DNA of 40,747 nt from a virus: IMG/VR virus record IMGVR_UViG_3300047483_000493, positions 1 to 40,747 of that record; one strand, written 5' to 3'. Below, piece after piece: positions 1 through 6,844 of this stretch (its first letter is position 1; each line of letters opens with the position of its first letter). The notes under the pieces were generated by a model, which had not been told where the DNA came from, ran no database searches, and was given only the letters and a program-made list of their open reading frames with translations. The position numbers and the translations under genes are program-made.

Positions 1-748
1 ATTCGTTTACTGATTCTTTGATTACAACGATTCCGTTTTCATCACCTCTCTTAGCAGTTTTGATACCGGCTTCGATTGAATCTAATTTATGTCTAACTTT
101 AGTTGGTGAACTTACTTTTCCTGATGGGTCAGTTCTAGTCAATGTTGCAGTGGTATCATCCATATCAACAATCTTATAGTATTTACCACCATCAATTCCT
201 TTTAAACGAGTAAACCCTTGTCCTTTAATAACCGAACCTATTTTTAAATCAGTTGGATATTTTACTTCGTTTACGGATTCTTCAAACTCACCCTTCATAT
301 CTTTGTGTGCTTGTCTTGCTGCAGCACCACCCACTATTCTTGATGCGGGGTCTGCGTTTTTCAAAGCAGCAATCACACTAATTTGTTTTTGTAGTAAATT
401 GTTATATAATTCAACGTATTCTTCTTTGGAAACTAATTTATTTTTCAACAAACTTAATATAAGTGCAGGTTCTTTAGTACGAATTCTATGGTCTTGTTGA
501 ATAGTTCCGTTTAATCTAGCCAAATCATTAGCAACAACTATCATCTTTGACATTTTCTTACCATACATAGGATTACCTTTACCTGGTACTTTTGCATATG
601 CCATTGCCAAATCTAATATTTGAACTGGTGTCATATTTCTCTTAGTATATTGCTCACTACCTAAGTTATATGATGCTTCTGTTAGAGATTGTTTAAATTT
701 TTCTCTAATTGTTTCTTTTATTGCCGATTTTACTTGTGATAACTTCAT
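1..748 (-). CDS. Virion-type hypothetical protein with ESVNE repeats (C-terminus beyond window)
   Basis: This reading frame is open from an ATG at 748 to the left edge, so about 249 residues are seen and the C-terminus is missing. AAAGGA lies about 7 bases before the ATG. The N-terminus is basic and helical (KSAIKETIREKFKQSLTEA). The middle contains DPASRIVGGAAARQAHKDMK, then a short ESVNE peptide at 265-279, a beta-rich stretch around GSVIKGQGFTRLKGIDGGKY, and a second ESVNE at 2-16. Repeated short acidic peptides of this type occur in structural proteins of T4-like marine and freshwater phages, but I do not recognise this family. It is probably a late gene, because a TATAAATA sequence lies upstream at 802-809. 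The function is not assigned. Confidence 0.6.
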   Translation of the reverse strand, partial: MKLSQVKSAIKETIREKFKQSLTEASYNLGSEQYTKRNMTPVQILDLAMAYAKVPGKGNPMYGKKMSKMIVVANDLARLNGTIQQDHRIRTKEPALILSLLKNKLVSKEEYVELYNNLLQKQISVIAALKNADPASRIVGGAAARQAHKDMKGEFEESVNEVKYPTDLKIGSVIKGQGFTRLKGIDGGKYYKIVDMDDTTATLTRTDPSGKVSSPTKVRHKLDSIEAGIKTAKRGDENGIVVIKESVNE

Positions 749-801
749 AATTTGTTCCTTTGTATTCTCTATATTTTAACTTATATAAATATAGAAATGT
801 T

Positions 802-809
802 TATTTATA
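802..809 (-). promoter_or_regulatory. Candidate T4-type late promoter TATAAATA
   Basis: The minus strand reads TATAAATA, the exact T4 late-promoter core, about 54 bases before the ATG at 748. That leaves room for a leader of about 45 bases with an AAAGGA ribosome site. The region is very AT-rich, so chance is a serious alternative. The motif also occurs at 29191-29198 and 38505-38512, where it sits too close to a start codon to be equally convincing. Confidence 0.3.
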
Positions 810-812
810 GGT

Positions 813-1382
813 TTATTTACCTAACAATTTTTTAATATTATCGTAGATATATTCATTACCTTTATCAGTTAAATGATTGGTATAGCCTCGATGTTTTAAA
901 AATATTTCTTCGAATTTGATTACTTTATCTGAATAAAATGAATCAAAGAAGGTTATATGTGTTGCTGATGGGATTTCTTTGTATATCTTATCAAAAATCA
1001 AATCATTAATAAATACAAAATAATCTGCGTAAAATATTTCAGAATAAAAATCATATGCAGTTTTCATTATTGGATTTTCTAAATGTTCTTTGACATCTGA
1101 AAAGATAATATCACAATCATTATGAAGTGAATCACCCTTATGAATAGGATGTTCTTCGATTGGTATTCTGTATGCTGATGTATGTGATACAATTATATGG
1201 TCATAGTTTTTGGGATTCACCGATTGTAATTGTAAATACAATTTATATTCACTAACTCCTGCTTGTGCTAAATTAGTTACATCGTAATCAAATTCTAATT
1301 TATTTACCCAACCCAACGAGTTTGATTTACTACTCCAATCAGCAGCAAAACTATCTCCAATTATTAAGAGTGTTTCTTTCAT
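813..1382 (-). CDS. SGNH/GDSL hydrolase-like protein
   Basis: This 189-residue protein begins with a hydrophobic strand ending in IIGDSFAADW, the GDS block I of SGNH hydrolases. NLAQAGVSEYK near residue 40 corresponds to the glycine block, IIVSHTSAYR to the central strand, and NHLTDKGNEYIYDNI at the C-terminus to block V. No canonical DxxH is obvious, so catalysis is uncertain. Its start lies inside the 3' end of the next gene upstream (32-base overlap), so the two are probably translationally coupled. SGNH proteins are esterases or acetyl-hydrolases, often on carbohydrates. A second SGNH gene lies directly upstream and a third inside the glycosyltransferase operon, which suggests glycan acyl-group editing. 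The substrate is unknown. Confidence 0.6.
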   Translation of the reverse strand: MKETLLIIGDSFAADWSSKSNSLGWVNKLEFDYDVTNLAQAGVSEYKLYLQLQSVNPKNYDHIIVSHTSAYRIPIEEHPIHKGDSLHNDCDIIFSDVKEHLENPIMKTAYDFYSEIFYADYFVFINDLIFDKIYKEIPSATHITFFDSFYSDKVIKFEEIFLKHRGYTNHLTDKGNEYIYDNIKKLLGK

Positions 1383-2157
1383 CTATGTAACTTTTTAGTA
1401 TTTCAAATATTTTATTATGGCCATTTAACGATGGGTGTAATTCTTTCATAGTTGGTGGTAATGGAAATTTATCAATCCACTTAAATTCATCATGAATTAT
1501 GTTTTTATTTTCAATTAAATATTTTTCAACTAAAATATTAGTTTCATCGTTTAGTAGAGGAAATTTTACAATATGTTTTTCTAAAAATTGTAAATTTATA
1601 TTGGTAAAATCTAAAACATCTCTCCAAATTAGTATTGAAAATTTTATATGTGAATTTGCATTTATAAAATCGTTGAGTTTTATAAAAACTGCATTCATAA
1701 ATTCACGCGGATTATAGTTTATAATCCATTCGATAATTTTGTTTTTTATTTCGGTATTATCATTTTTATTATTAGTTAAAAATGATTCAATTTCAGATGG
1801 TGTTCTTGGTATTTTTTCTGATGCAGTAGAATTAGCATGAAAAAATCTATCAAAGTAGTTGTAAATGCCAGATAATTCAAATACTATGTATTCAACATCA
1901 GATAAATCTTCTTGTGAAAGTAAATATAACGCTTCTGCAGGAGAACCACCTGCTCTAGAGAGATTTATTTCTTCAACATTTAAATATTTTGAAAGTTGTT
2001 TTGAAAATCGATTTTCTTCTATGAATATGGTATCTTCGATGCTAGGGTCGAATGGAAATCGGAAATCTATATTTTCTTCAAATTCATATACATCTCTAAA
2101 CCAATGTAACCCAACCCCATGTGTATTTGATGCTCCTAAAAATATTGCTTTTTTCAT
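1351..2157 (-). CDS. SGNH hydrolase-like protein
   Basis: This protein has 268 residues. The N-terminus AIFLGASNTHGVG replaces the usual GDS with GAS, keeping the serine. INLSRAGGSPAEAL near residue 65 is the second block, IVFELSGIYNYF the third, and LHPSLNGHNKIFEIL near the C-terminus is a good block V with its histidine. The same architecture, including the SRAGGS/SRNGGS block, recurs in the 253-residue protein at 15159-15920, so these two are probably paralogues. There is no signal peptide, so it acts in the cytoplasm or in the virion. It overlaps the shorter SGNH gene downstream by 32 bases. No clear Shine-Dalgarno precedes the ATG at 2157. The substrate is unknown; glycan deacylation is an inference. 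Confidence 0.6.
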   Translation of the reverse strand: MKKAIFLGASNTHGVGLHWFRDVYEFEENIDFRFPFDPSIEDTIFIEENRFSKQLSKYLNVEEINLSRAGGSPAEALYLLSQEDLSDVEYIVFELSGIYNYFDRFFHANSTASEKIPRTPSEIESFLTNNKNDNTEIKNKIIEWIINYNPREFMNAVFIKLNDFINANSHIKFSILIWRDVLDFTNINLQFLEKHIVKFPLLNDETNILVEKYLIENKNIIHDEFKWIDKFPLPPTMKELHPSLNGHNKIFEILKSYIDERNTLNNWR

Positions 2158-2188
2158 TATAAACGTAACTATCTTTTATTTAAGTATA

Positions 2189-3622
2189 TTATAAATTAAT
2201 TTTTGATCCAATAATAAATGAATTTATCAATGGTAACATTTCATTTGTGGATTTTATACCCGTCCAATTGAAATTTACTATAAAACGTTTGGTTAATTGT
2301 ATAGTAAACCCGTTTGATGATATAAACATAACATCTCCATTAAATTCTTGCATTTGATTTACTGCGTTAACGGGTGTGTTGGTTACGATAAAAGCTGGAG
2401 AATATGTTATGTTCTTTCCTACTTTAAATGAGTTTGTGTATAATGCATTCCAACCAATTGTATATGTTCCATAATCCAACATTTCACCCCATACTGCAGA
2501 ACCATTGAATCCAATACCAAATGTTCCTTTTCTACCACTCATTGGTTCTATCCAACTCATTGATATCGATGTTGCATTTGTGCCGAAATTGTTTGAGTAT
2601 GATGCTGAAATAGATTCAATCCCACTTACTTTATAATCAGATGTCATATAAATTTTAGCAGTTGATGCGGATAAACTGAATTGTCTTAGGTTAGACCAAA
2701 TCATTGTTCCTGCGTTATAACTTCTATCACCAAATATTGATGATTTAGATACCCCAACGGAAAGAACTGCATCGATTCCACCTGTTAAACTTTGCATACC
2801 AATCATATCACCACTTACCATCATTGGTGGTGCAGATGCACGTTTTTGTTGTTTTTCTTTTTTCTTATCTTCTTTTTTCTTATCGTCTTCTTTCTTTTTC
2901 TCTTCCTTAGTTTCCTCTTTTTTCTCTTCCTTTTTTTCTTCTTTAGTTTCCGATTTAGATTCTTCTTTCTTTTCCTCACTCTTACTTTCAGATTTACTTT
3001 CTGATTTAGATTCGGATTTAGTTTCACTCTTCGTTTCCGATTTTGAAGATGAACTACCCTCACTTTGTGACGAAGATGAAGAAGAATTACCCTCACTTTG
3101 TGACGAAGATGAAGAAGAACTACTACTTGATGAAGATGATGAACTACCCCCACTTTGTGCAGGAGGTGGTGAAGAACTATTACTTGCAGGTGGTGGAGGT
3201 GGTGGTGTATTAACTACCGGAACTGATGGAATGTTTGAAGTTGCAGATGCTGCTTGAGATGCAGCACTTGCAGCCTGTGATGCTGCTTGAGATGCGGTTT
3301 GAGCTGCTTGTTGTGCTTGTTGTGCAGTTTGTTGGGCTTGTTGTGCTTGTTGAGTTGCAACCGAACATGGTGAAAGTGCATACCACCAATTATAAGTTTC
3401 GGTTAACCACATTTGAAGTGTTCCGTTTGTAACTTCTTGTTGAGTAAATACTCTAATTCGATTATAAAATGCAACGGTTGCTCTACCATTTACAAATGTT
3501 GCCGTAACTACCTTTACATCACCCGTGCATCTATCAACAAAGGTTTGAGTGAACGTAGTTTGACCGTATCCACTCAAACCTATGAAGGTTAGTAGTAATA
3601 TGAATAATAATTTTTTTATCAC
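2189..3622 (-). CDS. Secreted low-complexity protein with possible outer-membrane C-terminal domain
   Basis: This 477-residue protein starts with GTG, directly after the stop of the CsgG-like gene. A signal peptide (IKKLLFILLLTFIGLSGYGQ) leads into a short beta-rich domain with two cysteines. Next come Gln/Ala repeats (residues about 90-130), a Pro block, a Ser-rich block, and a long Lys/Glu/Ser stretch (about 190-265). The last 200 residues alternate in beta fashion, with many Asn, Ser and aromatic residues, and end in GSKINL, as in small outer-membrane barrels. I read it as an exported protein with a flexible spacer, possibly anchored in the outer membrane. Tight coupling to the CsgG-like gene suggests a shared secretion complex. 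I do not recognise the family. Confidence 0.55.
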   Translation of the reverse strand: MIKKLLFILLLTFIGLSGYGQTTFTQTFVDRCTGDVKVVTATFVNGRATVAFYNRIRVFTQQEVTNGTLQMWLTETYNWWYALSPCSVATQQAQQAQQTAQQAQQAAQTASQAASQAASAASQAASATSNIPSVPVVNTPPPPPPASNSSSPPPAQSGGSSSSSSSSSSSSSSSQSEGNSSSSSSQSEGSSSSKSETKSETKSESKSESKSESKSEEKKEESKSETKEEKKEEKKEETKEEKKKEDDKKKEDKKKEKQQKRASAPPMMVSGDMIGMQSLTGGIDAVLSVGVSKSSIFGDRSYNAGTMIWSNLRQFSLSASTAKIYMTSDYKVSGIESISASYSNNFGTNATSISMSWIEPMSGRKGTFGIGFNGSAVWGEMLDYGTYTIGWNALYTNSFKVGKNITYSPAFIVTNTPVNAVNQMQEFNGDVMFISSNGFTIQLTKRFIVNFNWTGIKSTNEMLPLINSFIIGSKINL

Positions 3623-3624
3623 AT

Positions 3625-4341
3625 TTAGTTAGGAAATACACCTTTTTTAATTAATCTACTTACAATGCGTGCAGATGCAGTTTCTAATGCTTTACGAGTA
3701 GTTACTCCGATTGCAGATTGTCTAAATTTAATTTCTTCAACATCTAACCCCAATAATCCTTCTTGAGTTTTGACTGTATTTGCTTCACCTAATCCAGAAC
3801 CTACGAAATAAGTTCCATCAATTGCATTAGTGAAACGAACCTGAAGACCTAAACGAGTTGTTTGAGTTTGTTTAGAACCTTCCTTTAAAGAAAGAACTTC
3901 ATCCTCTGATACTGAAAAATCATAAATTTCAATTGTGACAAAATAATTTGCTAATTTGATTTTACCAAACCCATAAACCTCATTTTCGGATACACCTTTC
4001 TTAGATGCTTTCCATTGGTCTTTCATTCTGTTTTTAATTTCAGATTTTTCTTCTACGAATTGAAATCTGTTAGTATATTCTAAATACTCAATTACCATAT
4101 TAGTTACACCTAATCCAATTCTAGCATCTTTTAAATCTGGCCACATTTGATATACTTCATCTGTTGCGGAAATGTTTAAGAGAGCAATTGGGATTGGTTT
4201 ACCATCATAATCCGAAACATCTTCAATTGATTGTTTCTTCTCAAACTCTGATTGATATTTTTCTGCTTTAATAGTCCCAATCTGTGCAAATGTGATTTGA
4301 GTAAATAGTATGCATACTATTACTAATATAAGTTTTTTCAT
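3625..4341 (-). CDS. CsgG-family secretion-channel-like protein
   Basis: This protein has 238 residues, a signal peptide ending in ITFAQ, and then the CsgG pattern. IPIALLNISA is the first strand. ARIGLGVTNMVIEYLEYTNRFQFVEE is the helix plus the 'poorly expressed enzyme/receptor' strand typical of the family. LANYFVTIEIYDF matches the 'level of ligand' strand, LGLQVRFTNAIDGTYFVGSG the conserved beta pair, and a C-terminal helix follows (GVTTRKALETASARIVSRLI). CsgG forms the outer-membrane pore that exports curli subunits. Unlike E. coli CsgG there is no lipobox cysteine after the signal peptide. No CsgA-like repeat protein is in the window, so the exported client, if any, is different. AAAGGA precedes the ATG. 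Confidence 0.65.
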   Translation of the reverse strand: MKKLILVIVCILFTQITFAQIGTIKAEKYQSEFEKKQSIEDVSDYDGKPIPIALLNISATDEVYQMWPDLKDARIGLGVTNMVIEYLEYTNRFQFVEEKSEIKNRMKDQWKASKKGVSENEVYGFGKIKLANYFVTIEIYDFSVSEDEVLSLKEGSKQTQTTRLGLQVRFTNAIDGTYFVGSGLGEANTVKTQEGLLGLDVEEIKFRQSAIGVTTRKALETASARIVSRLIKKGVFPN

Positions 4342-4357
4342 GTAGTATCCTTTATTC

Positions 4358-4588
4358 TTAACTATGTGTATCTTTTATATCTTTAGGAAGTTTCCAACCT
4401 TTTTTATTAGCAACATATGAATACCAACCAGCCAATCCAAAAAATTGAACTAACCATATAATTGGTAACCAATATATAGTTCTCATTTGTTCTTCTAAAA
4501 TAATAAAAAACCCATTTAGATATATTATCATTAACAAGAAAGCCAACCATTGCTGGTTGTCTTTCCAATATTGTAGTAACGTTTTCAT
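4358..4588 (-). CDS. Small two-helix membrane protein (possible holin or lysis accessory)
   Basis: This 76-residue protein has two predicted membrane helices, about residues 13-31 (WLAFLLMIIYLNGFFIILE) and 40-58 (YWLPIIWLVQFFGLAGWYSY), and a basic, soluble C-terminal tail. It lies between the CsgG-like gene and a second small membrane protein that precedes the spanin-like and endolysin genes. That position and topology suit a holin, antiholin or lysis accessory protein. Sequence alone does not settle which of the two neighbouring membrane proteins is the holin. A weak AGGAT sits about 10 bases before the ATG. Confidence 0.5.
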   Translation of the reverse strand: MKTLLQYWKDNQQWLAFLLMIIYLNGFFIILEEQMRTIYWLPIIWLVQFFGLAGWYSYVANKKGWKLPKDIKDTHS

Positions 4589-4593
4589 ATTAA

Positions 4594-4851
4594 TTATCCT
4601 AATTCTTCTTCATTAGAATCGGATTCTTTTTTACCACCAAAAACTTTACCAGCCTCAGCGATACCAAATGAACCTAATGTGATTATTACAAATGAATTGA
4701 AAATAGTATCACTAATTTCCAATGTCTGTCCCATAATACCCGTTACTATATCTGCAGCTGCAAATACTACCATTACTGCGAATGATGCGAATCCAACGAT
4801 TGATTTTTCGTTATATTCATTGTTGTCTTTAAAAATGTCTTTAAATGCCAT
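4594..4851 (-). CDS. Holin-like membrane protein
   Basis: I chose the ATG at 4851 (85 residues, starting MAFKDIFKDN), because AAAGGAG stands 9 bases upstream; an in-frame start at 4899 would place that ribosome site inside the gene. Two membrane helices follow: residues about 20-40 (SIVGFASFAVMVVFAAADIV) and 50-70 (FNSFVIITLGSFGIAEAGKV). The tail is short, polar and acidic. This layout is common in holins and related proteins of Bacteroidota phages. The gene sits one gene away from the endolysin, separated by the spanin-like protein. Holin identity is inferred from topology and neighbours. Confidence 0.6.
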   Translation of the reverse strand: MAFKDIFKDNNEYNEKSIVGFASFAVMVVFAAADIVTGIMGQTLEISDTIFNSFVIITLGSFGIAEAGKVFGGKKESDSNEEELG

Positions 4852-4925
4852 TATTTGTTTCTCCTTTTTTTGGTTTACCATAACTCCTCTATGAAACAAT
4901 TAATACAACCTTTATTTTTTATTTT

Positions 4926-5231
4926 CTACCACTCCTCATCTTCTTTTTCTTTTGGCTTTGGTTTTGCCTGTGGTTGTGGTTGTGAACCGCTAGATGCAGG
5001 AACTGCTTTTTCTTTGATAATCACTGTCTTTCCAGCAGATTGTTGTTGTGTTTGATTTTGTGTAATGTTAATTACCGGTGCTGCTTGTTGTACCGGAGCT
5101 GGTTCTGCATCACCTTCGCCTGTTAATTTGTTAGTGATAAACCCACCTACACCTAATGTAATTGTGCTTACTAATCCAATTAAAATACTTTTAATTGATG
5201 TTCCTGCTGATTCTTCTTTTTCTTCTGCCAT
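4926..5231 (-). CDS. Single-span membrane protein, possible spanin-like lysis protein
   Basis: This 101-residue protein has one membrane helix at about residues 14-34 (SILIGLVSTITLGVGGFITN). A Gln/Asn/Pro-rich stretch follows, then a Pro/Lys/Glu tail ending in EDEEW. AAGGAG lies 8 bases before the ATG. It is directly downstream of the endolysin gene (13-base gap). An N-terminal anchor and a long extended tail fit an i-spanin or another envelope-spanning lysis protein. I see no coiled coil typical of Rz and no separate lipoprotein o-spanin inside it, although two lipoprotein genes lie just upstream. Function remains tentative. Confidence 0.5.
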   Translation of the reverse strand: MAEEKEESAGTSIKSILIGLVSTITLGVGGFITNKLTGEGDAEPAPVQQAAPVINITQNQTQQQSAGKTVIIKEKAVPASSGSQPQPQAKPKPKEKEDEEW

Positions 5232-5244
5232 TTTGATTTTCTCC

Positions 5245-6099
5245 TTATGCTAATAAATGATAATATTCTTTGAAATGTTTAATTCTATCTGGTAAACCAA
5301 TTGTTCCACCATTTACTCTTTTTGTGATTTTAGTTACAACTACATCACTTGCACCTTCATCTGCAATCTTATGTAATCCGTTCTTAGAAAAGAACCATGC
5401 TGCTGATGCTAATGCATATTTAGAGGCTACTAAATCTGGGTTGTTTGGAATATCTACACCGATTGATTTACCGAATGCAGTATAGTTTTCTTTGCCTGTC
5501 AATTGGATATATCCCCTACCTCTGAATTTGTATCCATCTCCACTTGCTTCCGAACCATTTGCCATACGATTTGCATAAACTTTGTTTGCAATCTTTTGTG
5601 GATTTCGTTGATATGCATTTGCAATTGCATCAGTTGGGAAATATTTTTTAAAGATACCTCTCAATCCCTTTGCCGAATAATTTAGATTTTCAGATGTTAC
5701 TTTGAATCCACCACTCTCATGTCCACATTGTGCTAAAAAATGTGCAACTCTTAATGGAGTATTGATTCCAAACTTAATTGCAACTTCTGGAATTGAATCT
5801 ATTACTATTTGAGGAACGTGTCCTTTAAGTTTATCCAATTTCAATCCTGCAACTTGCGGGGTTGGAGTTGATACTACGGGTTGTGGAGTTGCTACGATTG
5901 GTTGCGGTGTAGGAGTTGTTCCCATAATCTTACCCCACGTCCCATCACCTACAATACCATCTGCAGTTAATCCATTTTTCTTTTGAAATGCTTTTACAGC
6001 TTCTTCGGTTTTTGGTCCGAAATTACCTACTGGTTCTAATCCGAGTTTTGTTTGTAATAATTTTACATTCTCGTTATTATCTCCTTTTTTTAGTAACAT
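5245..6099 (-). CDS. Endolysin: peptidoglycan-binding domain plus GH19 lysozyme
   Basis: This protein has 284 residues. Residues about 2-60 form a PG_binding_1 domain (KKGDNNENVKLLQTKLGL, then AVKAFQKKNGLTADGIVG). A Thr/Pro/Gln/Val linker of about 25 residues follows. Residues about 87-284 are a GH19 chitinase-like lysozyme. HESGGF carries the probable catalytic Glu128, and DGYKFRGRGYIQLTGKENY at about 188-206 is the family signature. It would cut the peptidoglycan glycan chain at the end of infection. No signal peptide is present, so export should depend on a holin, and two holin-like genes lie just downstream. GGAG lies before the ATG. This identification is secure. Confidence 0.93.
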   Translation of the reverse strand: MLLKKGDNNENVKLLQTKLGLEPVGNFGPKTEEAVKAFQKKNGLTADGIVGDGTWGKIMGTTPTPQPIVATPQPVVSTPTPQVAGLKLDKLKGHVPQIVIDSIPEVAIKFGINTPLRVAHFLAQCGHESGGFKVTSENLNYSAKGLRGIFKKYFPTDAIANAYQRNPQKIANKVYANRMANGSEASGDGYKFRGRGYIQLTGKENYTAFGKSIGVDIPNNPDLVASKYALASAAWFFSKNGLHKIADEGASDVVVTKITKRVNGGTIGLPDRIKHFKEYYHLLA

Positions 6100-6122
6100 A
6101 ATTTTATTCCTTCATTTTTAAA

Positions 6123-6491
6123 TTATAGTTTGTTAAAATCCGTAACCCCTAATTGTTTACCACTTGCATCGAATAATCCAATTCTATATGCAGATGATGG
6201 TAATGCAGTTGTATATACTTTAAGCACATTATCTCCTGCTACTACATTCATAGTTTCTTTAGATACTACTCTGTTAGCAATATCAAATATTTTTATTGTT
6301 ACCGAACCTGCCGTTTCAGTTTTCACATTCATTGCAACTTCAGAAGTTACAAATGGTGTTTGTAATTTAATACCTACTGAACTTGTCATTTTAAGTTCTT
6401 CGGATGCAGATTCCGGCATTGGTATGAAATCTTCTTTACTACATCCTACTAATAAAGTAGTAAATAATACTAATATAAATATTTTTTTCAT
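6123..6491 (-). CDS. Lipoprotein with sorting-domain-like beta sandwich
   Basis: This 122-residue protein has a lipoprotein signal peptide with lipobox LLVGC (Cys about 17). After a short linker, residues 65-122 (SVTIKIFDIANRVVSKETM, then DNVLKVYTTALPSSAYRIGLFD) follow the pattern of the type IX secretion C-terminal sorting domain of Bacteroidota: 'vtikifDi.GrvV', then a Gly/Asp turn, then 'LpsgvY.vrl'. Here the fold stands alone on a lipid anchor, not at the end of a cargo protein. It is preceded by AGGAG and follows a similar lipoprotein gene with an 8-base gap. It could be an envelope decoy or an adaptor; the role is unknown. Confidence 0.6.
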   Translation of the reverse strand: MKKIFILVLFTTLLVGCSKEDFIPMPESASEELKMTSSVGIKLQTPFVTSEVAMNVKTETAGSVTIKIFDIANRVVSKETMNVVAGDNVLKVYTTALPSSAYRIGLFDASGKQLGVTDFNKL

Positions 6492-6499
6492 CGGTTCTC

Positions 6500-6844
6500 C
6501 TAATTGATTATTATCGTTGTTTTACTTATTTCTTTTTTAGTAACATCTTCCAATAACAAATATAAGTATTTAACCGAAATTGATTTAGTGTATATTTTCT
6601 TTACATTTTCACCATATTGACCTGTGAATTTTTCTCTACTTATCACTTGTCCACTTTCTTTATCAATTAAAGTTAGATAATATACTCCTGCAGTGGGTAA
6701 ATCAAAGTGTATAGATTGACCATTTGAAACATTACTTTCAGTTACACTAAATATATCATCTTTAGCCATAACTTCTGGAAATGGTATTTCTGGTTTACTA
6801 CAACCCCACATTAAAATTATACATATAAATAGTATTTTTTTCAT
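6500..6844 (-). CDS. Small lipoprotein related to its downstream neighbour
   Basis: This protein has 114 residues. The signal peptide ends in the lipobox LMWGC (Cys15), followed by SKPEIPFPE, which resembles the SKEDFIPMPE of the next gene. The body, about residues 35-114, is a beta-sandwich pattern (GVYYLTLIDKESGQVISREKF, then NVKKIYTKSISVKYLYLLL). It aligns in outline with the downstream lipoprotein, so the two are probably diverged tandem copies. AAAGGT precedes the ATG, which overlaps the stop of the lectin-domain gene by one base. It is likely attached to the inner or outer membrane of the infected cell; the function is unknown. Confidence 0.55.
   Translation of the reverse strand: MKKILFICIILMWGCSKPEIPFPEVMAKDDIFSVTESNVSNGQSIHFDLPTAGVYYLTLIDKESGQVISREKFTGQYGENVKKIYTKSISVKYLYLLLEDVTKKEISKTTIIIN

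Noticed and set aside
303-500. Plus-strand open frames such as this one, and those at 1865-2194, 6130-6507, 8831-9199, 23832-24176, 29839-30294
   Set aside because: All lie antisense to well-supported minus-strand genes, lack ribosome sites and recognisable domains, and reflect the low-stop composition of the opposite strand.
2821-3153. Minus-strand shifted frame of 110 residues inside the low-complexity gene
   Set aside because: It is a shadow of the Ser/Lys/Glu repeat region; the main frame has a signal peptide and continuous beta-rich ends.
2189-4341. A complete curli operon
   Set aside because: Only the CsgG-like protein is seen; no CsgA/B repeats, CsgE or CsgF could be recognised.
4852-4899. 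Longer holin-like start at 4899
   Set aside because: It would put the strong AAAGGAG inside the coding region; the ATG at 4851 has ideal spacing.
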